DNA of 64,000 nt from CAWDVK01 sp963805715. Lineage in GTDB: Bacteria > Actinomycetota > Actinomycetes > Streptosporangiales > Streptosporangiaceae. The stretch spans positions 903,878 to 967,877 of the forward strand of contig CAWDVK010000009.1 of assembly GCA_963805715.1 (NCBI GenBank), read 5' to 3'. The position numbers were made by a program, and so were the translations under genes. The notes under the pieces were generated by a model that searched no databases, was not told the origin of the DNA, and saw only the letters and a program-made list of their open reading frames with translations. Of the stretch, positions 52,434 to 61,039 are shown in pieces (position 1 is the stretch's first letter; each line of letters starts with the position of its first letter).

Positions 52434-54641
52434 TTACTCGTCGCCGATGTCGGCCAGGCTCTGGCGCAGTTCGGTGATCAGCGGATCGCCATCGGGCAGG
52501 ATGCGCTCCAGGCGGTCGACCGTGTCGCGCAGCAGCGCGCGGGCGTCGCCATAGCGCCCCAGCCGGCGGTACACCTGGGCCAGCTTCGCACGGCTCCGCA
52601 GCGTGTCGGGGTGACGGGGGCCCAGCACCCGCTCGAACCCGGCCCAGGCCTGCTCACAGGTCAGCTCCGCCGCCGCTGGGTGGCCGGTCCCCTGGTAGGC
52701 GGTGCCGAGGTCGTTCAGTGCCGTCAGCGTGTCCAGGTAATCGGGACCCAGGACGCGCTCCCGGTCGGCCACCACCCGCTTGTAGGCCGCGACTGCCTCT
52801 TTTGCCCGGCCGCTGGCCAGGTAGGAGTCGGCCAGGCCGTGACGAGTGGTCATCGTCTGCGGATGCCGGGATCCCTGGGCGCGCTCCCGGTCAGCCAGCG
52901 TGCGCCGGTAGAGGGTGATGGCGTCGGAGTACTGGCCCGCAGCCAGGTAGGCGGCGGCGAGTTCGTCCCGCGCGCCGACCGTGTCGGCATGCCCGGGCCC
53001 GCAGACCTGCTCGAACTGGGGAACCGCGCGCTCAAGGACAGTCAACGCAGCGGGAAGCCGGCGCGCCGCCACGAGGGCGTGGCTCAGGCGTCGCTCCGCC
53101 TCGATCACGTCCCGGTGATGCGGCCCGAGCGTGCGGGTCAGGCTGTCCAGTAGCCACTGGAACCACGGAATGGCGTCATCCGCGCGCCCGGCGGCCAGGT
53201 AGGCGTCGGCCAGCCGCTGGCCGGCCAGCAGCGTGTCCGGGTGCCCGCCGCCGAGCAGGCGGACTCCGGTCGTGGCCAGGTCGCGCCAGTTCTCCACAGC
53301 GGGTCCGGTCAGGCCGGCACGGTCCAGGCTGTCTCCTGCCCGTACCAGCACGGGATGGCAGCCGCCCTCCCACAGCAGGTCTTCGGTGATCTGCCGGAGG
53401 GCCGCCACGCAGGATCGCAGGCCGGAAGCAGGCCAGCCGGGCAGCTCCCGTTCCGGCCAGGCCTGGAGCAGCGCGTCCGCGACCGAACTGGCCGCCTTAT
53501 CCAGCATGCTGCCGGGTATCGCGGCCCGCAGCGCCGCCTGCAGCACTGGGCTGATCCGGACCGCCGGCGGCGGCGTCACCGGGTCGACGGTCAGCAGGCC
53601 GACCTGTTCCAGCGCTGCCAGCGCCGCCAGGGCGCGCTCGCCGCTGGCCGGCCCGTCGCCGCCCGCGAGGAAATCGCTTGCCGCAGGAGCGGCGAGGACG
53701 GTCTGGGGAATGCCGTGCCCGTCCATCAGCGCGGTCAGGGCCAGCAGCGACTGGGCCGATCCGTCCGGCGACAGCTGATCCGCCTGCCTGAACGAGAACG
53801 TCCAGGTCACCGCGGCTGCCGACGGCCTGGCCCGGGAAGACTCGGCCAGGTGCTCCCGCCGGCGGACGAAATGGGCCCGGTACTCGCGGCACGACAGCGG
53901 GGAGCTGGCGATCACCGCGCTGGCCTGGGCCAGCGCGACTGGATCGGAGTCCAGATCCTGAGCCAGCTCGACCGCACCGAGCCGCTTGTCCGGGTCGGAC
54001 GACAGGCGCTCGTTCAGGTATCTGATTGCCTCGCGCACGCTGAACGGACCGACTGGCAGGAGCCGCACGCCGCTGGGGACGGCCGCAGCGTCGGCGGAGG
54101 TCACCAGCACCCGGCCGGCCGGGCCGACCGGCCACAGACCATCCAGGTTCGCCAGGTCGGTCAGATCATCGAATACCACCAGCCACGAACGGCTGGTCTC
54201 ACCCAGCCAGCTGAGGAACTGGGCGGCGACTGACTCACAGCTGCTCGCCTGGTCCCGGCCGGTTGCCGCCGCCGTCGCCGCGGCGTAGCCGGACAGCACC
54301 GAGGCCCGGCTCGTGGCCTCGATCCAGACCAGGAGATCCACCCCGCCTGACTGCCACAGCGACTCGGCAAAAGATGCGGCGAGCTGGGTCTTACCCGTTG
54401 ATCTCGGCCAGTCCTGCGCATCGGGAGGCACCAGCGGGCCGGGGAAGGCAGCCGGGGCCGCCGCTCGATTGGGGACGAGCGCGACCGCCGCCCCGGCCGG
54501 CAGCGTGGCCGCCAGGCGGGGAGCCGTCTCGGGCCTGGCACTGAAACTGTCGGCCAGCGCCGGGACCGCGCCGGACCGGATGGGCCAGGACGGCCTGCCG
54601 GCGGCCGCGCCGGCGTGGGCTGACCGAGCTGAAGAGGCCAT
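52434..54641 (-). CDS. NB-ARC-type ATPase with C-terminal tetratricopeptide repeats
   Basis: A 735-residue STAND-like protein. The P-loop reads RSTGKTQLAASFAESLWQ, with Walker B WLVVFDDLTDLANLD and GRVLVTSADAAAV (sensor). From about residue 440 there are kinesin-light-chain-type TPRs (GHADTVGARDELAAAYLAAG, RHPQTMTTRHGLADSYLASG, DTLTALNDLGTAYQGTGHPA, DTLRSRAKLAQVYRRLGRYG). The usual effector domain before the ATPase is absent; only a 75-residue Ala/Pro-rich segment is found. Such proteins act as signal-activated switches in actinobacteria; the partner is unknown. GGGGGAAGG precedes the ATG. Confidence 0.85.
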   Translation of the reverse strand: MASSARSAHAGAAAGRPSWPIRSGAVPALADSFSARPETAPRLAATLPAGAAVALVPNRAAAPAAFPGPLVPPDAQDWPRSTGKTQLAASFAESLWQSGGVDLLVWIEATSRASVLSGYAAATAAATGRDQASSCESVAAQFLSWLGETSRSWLVVFDDLTDLANLDGLWPVGPAGRVLVTSADAAAVPSGVRLLPVGPFSVREAIRYLNERLSSDPDKRLGAVELAQDLDSDPVALAQASAVIASSPLSCREYRAHFVRRREHLAESSRARPSAAAVTWTFSFRQADQLSPDGSAQSLLALTALMDGHGIPQTVLAAPAASDFLAGGDGPASGERALAALAALEQVGLLTVDPVTPPPAVRISPVLQAALRAAIPGSMLDKAASSVADALLQAWPERELPGWPASGLRSCVAALRQITEDLLWEGGCHPVLVRAGDSLDRAGLTGPAVENWRDLATTGVRLLGGGHPDTLLAGQRLADAYLAAGRADDAIPWFQWLLDSLTRTLGPHHRDVIEAERRLSHALVAARRLPAALTVLERAVPQFEQVCGPGHADTVGARDELAAAYLAAGQYSDAITLYRRTLADRERAQGSRHPQTMTTRHGLADSYLASGRAKEAVAAYKRVVADRERVLGPDYLDTLTALNDLGTAYQGTGHPAAAELTCEQAWAGFERVLGPRHPDTLRSRAKLAQVYRRLGRYGDARALLRDTVDRLERILPDGDPLITELRQSLADIGDE

Positions 54642-54928
54642 ATCCTTCCCCCAGCTGTCCGCGGCCGAATCCGCCGTCGGCGGAGCAACCAGCTAGCGCC
54701 CAGACTGCACCATGGTGGCCCTCGATGCCAATTATCAGCGCGGACAGCCAGACCCCGCCAGTGACCAGGACGTTTCCCGGCCCGGCGGCATCCGGGCGCC
54801 GTCCGCTCCGGCAGGACGCGGCCTGCTCCGGGAAACGCGCCGCCAGCATGCCCGATTCCCTTGGCCAGGCGCTGGCTCGCCAGGCCCTGGCTCGCTGTCG
54901 CCCGGCCGGCCCGCGCGGTCGGCCGGGC

Positions 54929-56494
54929 TCACAGCTCCTGGTTAAACCCCAGCACGGGCTTGGCCCTGGTCAGTGTTTCCTTGCGGAAGTAGGCAGCGGC
55001 GGTGACGCGCATGTAGGCAAAGCCGATTACTCCGGCCAGCGCGGCCAGCGCGGCGATGATGAAGATACCGCCGATCTGCCAGTGCAGGACCGGCATGGTC
55101 CATCTGGTGGCGCTGTTGGACGCCACCCAGTCGCTCTGCAGGCTGTAGAAGCCGGCTGCGTACATGATCAGCCCGCCTAGCCCGGGCAGGATGCCGCGCA
55201 TCCACAGGTTCCGGGCGCTGCTGGTCAGCGTGGCCCGGTAATACCAGACACAGGAGAACGCGGTCAGCCCGTAGTAGAACGCGATATACAGGCCAATCGC
55301 GGTGACCGCGTCAGCGATCGGGTTGCCACCGGAGATGTAGTTCAGCGGGATGTACAGGGCGATCGAGATCACGCCCATCACCACAGTGGACACCGTCGGG
55401 GTCAGGTACCTGGGGTTGATCTTGGCGAACGACTCGGGCAGCGCCCCGTAGGCCGCCATCGACAGGGTCGTGCGCGCGGTCGGCAAGATCGTGGTCTGGG
55501 TCGAGGCGGCAGCCGAGCTGAGCACCATGAGGATCAGCAGCCGGGACAAGACCGTCCCGAGCCCGGAAGAGCCGAAGATGGCGCCGCCGGTGACCGACAG
55601 CACGTCGAACTGGTGCGCCGGATTAGTCAGCCCGACGCCCTTCCCGCCGATGCCGGCGAACGCCTGCACGGCGACGATCACGATCACGTAGGTGACGAGC
55701 AGCAGGACCGTCGAGATGATCGCCGCCCGGCCGGGCGTCTGGGACTTGTCCGCGGTCTCCTCATTCACCGACAAGGCAGTGTCCCAGCCCCAGTAGATGA
55801 ACAGCATCAAGACGATCCCGGATACGAAGGCCGAGACCGGCAGGTGCGACGGCGACAGCCAGCTGAGGCTCAGATGCAGCGACCCGGGCGGCGGATGACT
55901 GCCGAGCATCCGGACCAGCGCCGTGACCGACATGACCAGGAGCATGATGATCTCGATGGACAGCAACACCTTCTGGAAGTTGGCCGAGACCTCGATGCCG
56001 CGGTAGCAGATGTAGGTCATCACGACGATCCACAGAATGCCGACCAGCAGCACCCAGCCGCTGGAGTTATTGCCGCCGATCGCGCTGGTCGGCCCCTGGA
56101 CGAGGAAGAACACGTACTGCCCGGCTACCTGCGCCAGGCTGGCCATGACCAGGACGTCGGCCGCCACGACGCCCCAGCCGCCGGCCCAGCCGGTCTTCGG
56201 CCCGAACGCACGGGCCGCCCAGATGAACGTGGTCCCGCAGTCGGGATCGGCCTTGTTCATCTCGCTGAAGCCGATGGAGCACAGCAGCATCGGCACGAAC
56301 GCCAGCACGGCCACCAGCGGGGACTTCAGCCCCACGGCGGCCACCACGAAGAACAGCGTCGCGGCCAGGCTATAGGCGGGGGCGGTCGAGGCCACGCCCA
56401 TGACCACGCTGGACACCAGGCCAAGAGCGCCGGTCTTGAGGCCCTTGCCCCGGGGCTCCTCCACTGGCCGCAGGCCAGGACTGAAGGTGGTCAC
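54929..56494 (-). CDS. APC-family amino-acid permease
   Basis: A 521-residue transporter with about twelve membrane helices (LVSSVVMGVASTAPAYSLAA, AFVPMLLCSIGFSEMNKADP, GGWGVVAADVLVMASLAQVA, FVSGIVLMLFIYWGWDTALS and others). The unwound helix-1 motif ASTAPAYS and GxxxxNEETADKSQTPGRAA loop are typical of the APC superfamily, which imports amino acids or amines by proton symport. GTG at 56494 has AGGAAGG upstream. Confidence 0.88.
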   Translation of the reverse strand: MTTFSPGLRPVEEPRGKGLKTGALGLVSSVVMGVASTAPAYSLAATLFFVVAAVGLKSPLVAVLAFVPMLLCSIGFSEMNKADPDCGTTFIWAARAFGPKTGWAGGWGVVAADVLVMASLAQVAGQYVFFLVQGPTSAIGGNNSSGWVLLVGILWIVVMTYICYRGIEVSANFQKVLLSIEIIMLLVMSVTALVRMLGSHPPPGSLHLSLSWLSPSHLPVSAFVSGIVLMLFIYWGWDTALSVNEETADKSQTPGRAAIISTVLLLVTYVIVIVAVQAFAGIGGKGVGLTNPAHQFDVLSVTGGAIFGSSGLGTVLSRLLILMVLSSAAASTQTTILPTARTTLSMAAYGALPESFAKINPRYLTPTVSTVVMGVISIALYIPLNYISGGNPIADAVTAIGLYIAFYYGLTAFSCVWYYRATLTSSARNLWMRGILPGLGGLIMYAAGFYSLQSDWVASNSATRWTMPVLHWQIGGIFIIAALAALAGVIGFAYMRVTAAAYFRKETLTRAKPVLGFNQEL

Positions 56495-56540
56495 GGCTCG
56501 CCTTCCTGTTCGTCGCGCAACGTGCTGCAATTCTGCCGGA

Positions 56541-56568
56541 ATCGTACCCTATCCGCGATAATCGTCCA
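56541..56568 (-). promoter_or_regulatory. Putative sigma70-type promoter of the permease gene
   Basis: On the minus strand TGGACG (-35) and TACGAT (-10) are separated by 16 bp, about 45 bp upstream of the GTG start. Both differ from consensus at one or two bases. Confidence 0.4.
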
Positions 56569-56690
56569 GGTACGCCTGAATCATGCCGGTCCGCCAGAAT
56601 CGTGCCCGGGAGGTCCTAGCACGACTGCTGCCGGCGGCTTTTCGGGCTACTGCGGGTCACTGTAGGACAGATGGTAATCGGGCTGCTCGC

Positions 56691-57222
56691 TCAGCGGCGC
56701 GCGACAAAGACGTATTCCCGGCTGTCATCGTCAAACGGCTCTTCAGCGAAGCCGCCGTAGAGTTCCTCCAGCTCATGGCCAGCAACGTCGAGGAGCCCGA
56801 GCCACTCGTTCTTCGTGGCCCGCCAAAAGGAGCTCATCGCGCCGTCGTCGAGCGTGATGTCGATCCGGTTGTCGCCCACTGAGTACCGGTTCGTGTGCGG
56901 CACAGGCTCGTCCTGGTGCTGCCCGTCGAGTCGCGCGGCGATCCGGTGGTCGAAAGCAAAGGCGTTCCGGGCGGACCGCCCTTGCGGCTGGAGCGAGGCG
57001 GCAACGCGCTCGAAGGTGCGACGGCGGTCGGCCCAGGTCGGCAGGTGCAGCAGCGCGCGGAACGGGCAGTAGATCAGCGCCGCCGGCTGGTCAACGGCGA
57101 GGTCGCGCATGTCACCCTCGCGCAAGTCAAGTTCCACACCCGCCTCAGCCGCACGGACGCGAGCTTGCGCAAGCATCGCCGGGGAAGAGTCGAGGCCGGT
57201 AACTCGCTGGCCGGTCGCCTAC
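56691..57222 (-). pseudogene. SAM-dependent methyltransferase, N-terminally truncated
   Basis: From about 57222 the frame reads ATGQRVTGLDSSPAMLAQAR, VELDLREGDMRDLAVDQPAA and ALLHLPTWADRRRTFERVAA, ending WLGLLDVAGHELEELYGGFA. The glycine-rich first motif is lost: the sequence begins at the second strand. The break point is shared with the remnant of a toxin gene. Confidence 0.7.
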
Positions 57223-57330
57223 GCGACCGGGATCGCGACCCGCCCGTTTCGCCTGCACGAACAGTGGGTGGTGCTCGTCAGGCAGGCGGCGCAGGTCGAT
57301 CAGGAACCCGGGCGTGCGGACATTCTTCAT
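57223..57330 (-). pseudogene. Toxin gene remnant downstream of a decayed antitoxin
   Basis: MKNVRTPGFLIDLRRLPDEH then HPLFVQAKRAGRD. The residues resemble the first strand of a short RelE/host-killer-type toxin, overlapping the end of the antitoxin frame. It is cut by the methyltransferase remnant after about 36 codons. Confidence 0.4.
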
Positions 57331-57580
57331 TGCCTGCGCCGAGATCGGCCACCAGCGCTTCTATCGAGTCGTAGACCATGCCATCAGGGACGCCATCACC
57401 GGGCAGTGACGGATGCCTGCTCTGGTGAGCGACCAGTACAGCTCGGTCTCGCGCTGCTCCAGAGCCTTGAGCGTGCGGGTATTCCTCCAGGGGAACCACG
57501 ACCGCCTCGACCTGGCCTGCCCTGAGGATCACCTGATGGTCGGTGACCTCGGCATCGAACGCCTGAGAACTCTCACTCAT
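57278..57580 (-). pseudogene. Phd/YefM-like antitoxin, frameshifted
   Basis: The start MSESSQAFDAEVTDHQVILR and AGQVEAVVVPLEEY is that of a small antitoxin (strand-turn-strand with PLEEY). It then shifts frame; an ALVADLGAGNEE segment appears at the end in the first frame again, while the middle part reads sensibly only in another frame. A TA pair seems to have decayed here, near the att-like repeat. Confidence 0.5.
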
Positions 57581-57777
57581 GCCAACGAAGGTAATCCCCG
57601 AGCCAACGTGGCCCCGGATCCAGACTGAGCGGCCACGCCCTCCCTCGGCACGCGGACCTCAGCCATGATCACGCCGCTTTCGCACGCGTCCTGCGCCAGG
57701 ATCCGAAGGCGCCCGCCGCATCCTGCTGGCTACCAGAGTTGATCACTTCAAGATCTCAATGTGCCCCTGACCTGGTG

Positions 57778-57819
57778 TGGAGCTAAGCGGGCTCGAACCC
57801 CAGACTTCTTGCATGCCAT
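57778..57819 (-). other. 3' half of tRNA-Ala(GGC), putative att repeat 2
   Basis: On the minus strand GGCATGCAAGAAGTC is followed by TGGGGTTCGAGCC and TTAGCTCCA. It matches the copy at 36103-36146 over about 42 nt with a few changes, same orientation, and lacks the tRNA 5' half. One T-stem pair is broken. Together the copies bracket 21.7 kb. Positions 57820-58191 show no gene. Confidence 0.65.
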
Positions 57820-58191
57820 ACAGCGGCACCACGTCCACTCGCGTCCATCCCCGCAGGTCACCGTCCCAGGACGCCCACATCAGTCCCCCGGAATCCAGGC
57901 CGGTTGCTGTACTTTCGTGCCGTACCGTCCCGAGCCTCCACCCGCGCAAAACGGAGCGGGCTCAGCTCCCGGGAGACGCACGCTGGACATAGCACCAGAT
58001 TGTATCGGTCAGCCACCCAAGATCGCCGTGACGAACGGACCTAACTCTTCTAGCCGATGAGCGAACGTTGCATGTGCGACGGATCTGGCTCGCGCCTCAC
58101 CGATGAACGCTGCGCCTCTGTTCTAAATCTCGTCTTCGGCAGTCTCATTTTCCGTGGCAGTCTCAGCCAATTCGGCGCCGAAATAGGCCTT

Positions 58192-58587
58192 TCAAGCCTT
58201 GCCGCTGGCTCGCCCTTCGTGGACGTCGCGGAAGCCAGTGCCCACCGCGTACCAGGCTGACAGGTTCTCGAGCACGAACTCTGACAGGGCCTTGCGCAGT
58301 GCATCGTCCATCTCAGTTGCGTGCGGTGGCCGAGCGAGCGACAGCCGATAGATCTTGCCGTCCACCCTCAGGTGGACGCCGCCGCCAAACTCCCATCCCG
58401 GCCACTTGGCCTGGATCTCAGCCCGATCGGCCTCGAATACAGGTCCATCCCGCGTGACGAAGCTCACGCGATCGCCCATTGCGAGCAGCATGCCTGGGTC
58501 GGTCGAGCCAAACAGGCCCTTTGGCCCATGCCGCAGCCATGCCTTCGATGAAAGCTCGGGTGTTTTCTCCTTGTTAGGTGCGCTCAT
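58192..58587 (-). CDS. Unknown protein, 131 aa
   Basis: A soluble-looking protein: FGSTDPGMLLAMGDRVSFVT, FEADRAEIQAKWPGWEFGGG and GKIYRLSLARPPHATEMDDA. The beta-rich first half (DRVSFVTRDGPVFEADRAEI) resembles a PH/GRAM-like fold, but no family is certain. Its ATG overlaps the end of the next gene upstream, suggesting one transcript. Local GC is lower than in the neighbourhood. Confidence 0.6.
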   Translation of the reverse strand: MSAPNKEKTPELSSKAWLRHGPKGLFGSTDPGMLLAMGDRVSFVTRDGPVFEADRAEIQAKWPGWEFGGGVHLRVDGKIYRLSLARPPHATEMDDALRKALSEFVLENLSAWYAVGTGFRDVHEGRASGKA

Positions 58588-58948
58588 GTGTGCCCGGTCT
58601 CTCCCGATCTCCCCCGCTGGTGTTGCTTCCGTTTATGGCACCGACACGGATAGCCGTCCCACTATTGAAATCGTCGCTCTTCTCGTGAAGAAATGCAAAG
58701 TGGCGCAGCATTAGCTGGTGATGTCGCTTAAGGTGGATCTTTATCCTGCGCACAGCCCAGACCGCGCACAGAATCGACGCCGCGATATTGGGCCAAACCG
58801 GATCATAGAAATCTACGATTACCCAATGATGAAACCATCCGCTCACACGCCTTCCCCCAATCTCGCCGGCGCAACCCATCGCCAGAATATGCAACAGGCC
58901 ACCAAGCGGAGTAAAGCTCGATGCGAGGAGGTCTTCCTCCCGAGTCAT
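58574..58948 (-). CDS. Small membrane protein, 124 aa, unknown
   Basis: Starts MTREEDLLASSFTPLGGLLH with GAGG upstream; one hydrophobic stretch (PVWPNIAASILCAVWAV) precedes a basic helix (RRIKIHLKRHHQLMLRHFAF). The PxWPNxxAS motif before a single helix is often seen in small phage or mobile-element proteins. An upstream in-frame extension of 78 codons is Arg-rich and unlikely. Overlaps the following gene. Confidence 0.5.
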   Translation of the reverse strand: MTREEDLLASSFTPLGGLLHILAMGCAGEIGGRRVSGWFHHWVIVDFYDPVWPNIAASILCAVWAVRRIKIHLKRHHQLMLRHFAFLHEKSDDFNSGTAIRVGAINGSNTSGGDRERPGTHERT

Positions 58949-59217
58949 ACAGAGCAACCTCAGTCCGCACAGATACACCCAGGCCCGGTAACGAAGAAAC
59001 AACGAGCCGGTCGGCGGTCCAGGGCCTGTCCGAGCGGTCACCGTCCCCCGCTCACCACTCTCCTCAGCGTGACGCCGAGCGCGCCGCCGGCGGTTACGGC
59101 TCCTGGTCGCCTCGGACACACAATCTGGCATGAGGGCTGTCCACTTGGCTGTCCACGCGTCACGCCCGCGACGCTGACACATGCCCCGCCCGGCCTGGCA
59201 GGGGGCGCCCTGACGGT

Positions 59218-59634
59218 TCAGATAGCGACAACGGTGATATCCCTGTCTCCGGCCACCAGGCGCATGTCACCCAGGTCGCTGGTCACGACCGTGATCTGCT
59301 GCCCGGCCGACGTTGACTGGATAACCGCGCCCAGGTGCGCGTCAGCTACCGAGACCTCGGTCCGGTGACGGATGGCCGCTGCGGTGCTGGCACGAACCGC
59401 GTCGAGCGGAACATCGGCGATGCGCAGGCGGTTCGGGAACACCCACTCCGGGGAGGTGCGGTCCCACCCTGCCTCGACGCGGACCGCGGTGGGCACCGCC
59501 ACCTCCACGGTGGCGGCACGCCGCTTCCGGCTCGCCACGACCTGGGCCAGGCTCACCACCCGGCGGTGCTTAGGATGAGCCGGATTCTGCAGGGCCTGGA
59601 CCGCCTCGTTATCCAGCACGACGATACGGCTCAT
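59218..59634 (-). CDS. VapC-like PIN-domain toxin
   Basis: The 138-residue PIN nuclease probably cleaves RNA when freed from its antitoxin. Acidic residues of the active site appear in VVLDNEAVQAL, SVADAHLGAVI and VTSDLGDMRLV. Its ATG overlaps the stop of the antitoxin gene (ATGA). The truncated gene at 16734-16907 is a close paralogue of its C-terminal half. Confidence 0.82.
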   Translation of the reverse strand: MSRIVVLDNEAVQALQNPAHPKHRRVVSLAQVVASRKRRAATVEVAVPTAVRVEAGWDRTSPEWVFPNRLRIADVPLDAVRASTAAAIRHRTEVSVADAHLGAVIQSTSAGQQITVVTSDLGDMRLVAGDRDITVVAI

Positions 59635-60044
59635 GCCGCGGACAGGGCCCGTGCCTCAGCCCATAGGAGCACGTCATCAGGGCTGGCGTCCGGGTGCTTC
59701 GCAACGATCTCGACAGCTGCCCGGCGCAGCCGCTCCGGCTCAACCGCCAGCGGATGGCCGTCGAGCTCTGCCGCCGCGACGGCAAGATCGCCGAGGTCGG
59801 GGCGGGCCTGCGGATGTTGCTCATAGTGGGCATCGAGGGCGGCCTGCATCACCACCGCCTCAAGTGTCGCTCGCAGCGCGGCAGTTGTCAGCGCGGTGGC
59901 GGACGCCGCCACGCCCAGTTCCCTGACCGCAAGCGCAGCGGCATCCCGCAGCGCCGTAGGGATCCGCATCGAGGTGTTGGAGGTCTGCAACCCGTCGCGG
60001 TCTAGAAGCTCGCTGATCCGCTCTATGACTACTGGTGGTTCCAC
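59631..60044 (-). CDS. Antitoxin of the VapBC-like pair
   Basis: The 137-residue protein begins at GTG 60044 and has a short ribbon-helix-helix-like segment (SNTSMRIPTALRDAAALAVR) and a helical toxin-binding part (LEAVVMQAALDAHYEQHPQA, LRRAAVEIVAKHPDASPDDV). Gene order and overlap with the PIN toxin support the call. The palindrome at 60053-60074 lies directly upstream. Confidence 0.8.
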   Translation of the reverse strand: MEPPVVIERISELLDRDGLQTSNTSMRIPTALRDAAALAVRELGVAASATALTTAALRATLEAVVMQAALDAHYEQHPQARPDLGDLAVAAAELDGHPLAVEPERLRRAAVEIVAKHPDASPDDVLLWAEARALSAA

Positions 60045-60052
60045 AACCAGAC

Positions 60053-60074
60053 TGTACCACACAACTGTGGTACA
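60053..60074. promoter_or_regulatory. Operator palindrome of the VapBC-like operon
   Basis: TGTACCAC-ACAACT-GTGGTACA is a perfect 8-bp inverted repeat 8 bp upstream of the antitoxin start, the usual autoregulatory site for an antitoxin with a ribbon-helix-helix domain. Confidence 0.7.
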
Positions 60075-60206
60075 CTCTCCATACCACCTGGCGACAGGCT
60101 CTGCCCGCACCCAGCCGAGCGGCTGGGCGCTCTTGTCGTTCCGATCCTGTGGGGCTCGATTATTCGATCGCGCCTGGCCAGGCTTGCGGGCTGAGATCAT
60201 CGCTGG

Positions 60207-61020
60207 GTGATCTTCTCGGTGGGCTACCTGCTTGCGCGCTGCCTGCTCGACGGCCTGATCGTGCTGGCCCGGCGTGAGGCGTCCAAGGATGCCGAACTCC
60301 TGGTGCTCCGGCACGAGAACGCGGTGCTGCGCCGCCAGATCAGCCGGGTCCGCTACCAGCCGGGCGACCGGCTGTGGCTCGCGGCGCTGTCCCGGCTGAT
60401 CCCCCGGCACCGATGGGGCGGGGTGTTCGCGGTGACCCCGGCGACGCTCCTGGCCTGGCACCGGCGACTGGTCACCCGCAAATGGGACTACACGAGCTGG
60501 CGGCGGCCCGGGCGACCGTCCACGACGGCTGCGATCAGCAAGCTCGTGATCCGCATGGCCAGGGACAATCCGACATGGGGGCACCGGCGGGTGCAGAGCG
60601 AGCTCGTCAGGCTCGGCCACCCGATCGCCGCCTCCACCGTGTGGCAGATCCTGCACGATGCCGGGATCGATCCCGCACCGCGCCGGTCGGGTCCGACCTG
60701 GCAGCAGTTCCTGACCGCGCAGGCCCGCGGCATCCTGGCGGTCGGCTTTGTCCACGTGGACACCGTGCTGCTGCGGCGCCTCTACGCCCTGATCGTCATC
60801 GAGCACGGCACCCGCCGCGCTCACCTGGCGGCATCACCGCGAACCCCTGCGGCGCCTGGACGACACAAGTGGCGCGTAACTTCCTGATGGACCTCAGCGC
60901 ACGCGTGACTCCGGTCAAGTTCCTGATCAGGGATCTCGCAGGCCAGTTCACTGCCTCGTTCGACTCGGTGTTCCAGGTTGCGGGCATCAGGATTATCCGC
61001 TCTGCGGTCCAGGCGCCGCG
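60207..61020 (+). pseudogene. DDE (rve-type) transposase, frameshifted and 3'-truncated
   Basis: The frame reads DAELLVLRHENAVLRRQISR, TPATLLAWHRRLVTRKWDYT, KLVIRMARDNPTWGHRRVQS and VGFVHVDTVLLRRLYALIVI (first catalytic Asp region), shifts by one base near 60828, continues TTQVARNFLMDLSARVTPVK and FLIRDLAGQFTASFDSVFQ (second Asp), and breaks at APRM where the serine-recombinase element starts. The glutamate region is absent. Confidence 0.8.
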
Positions 61021-61022
61021 GA

Positions 61023-61039
61023 TGAAACCTTTGGTTTCA
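61023..61039. repeat. Short palindrome at the element edge
   Basis: TGAAACC-TTT-GGTTTCA, a perfect 7-bp inverted repeat overlapping the recombinase stop codon and marking the break in the transposase. It may be a terminator or part of the recombination site. Confidence 0.55.

Noticed and set aside
36103..57819. A complete prophage between the tRNA-Ala halves
   Set aside because: No capsid, portal, terminase or tail gene is visible; contents are transposons, toxin-antitoxin genes and metabolic or membrane genes.
57743..57992. Frames on both strands over the second tRNA-Ala half (SGLEPQTSCMP / MQEVWGSSPLSST)
   Set aside because: Both are artefacts of translating the tRNA-like repeat.
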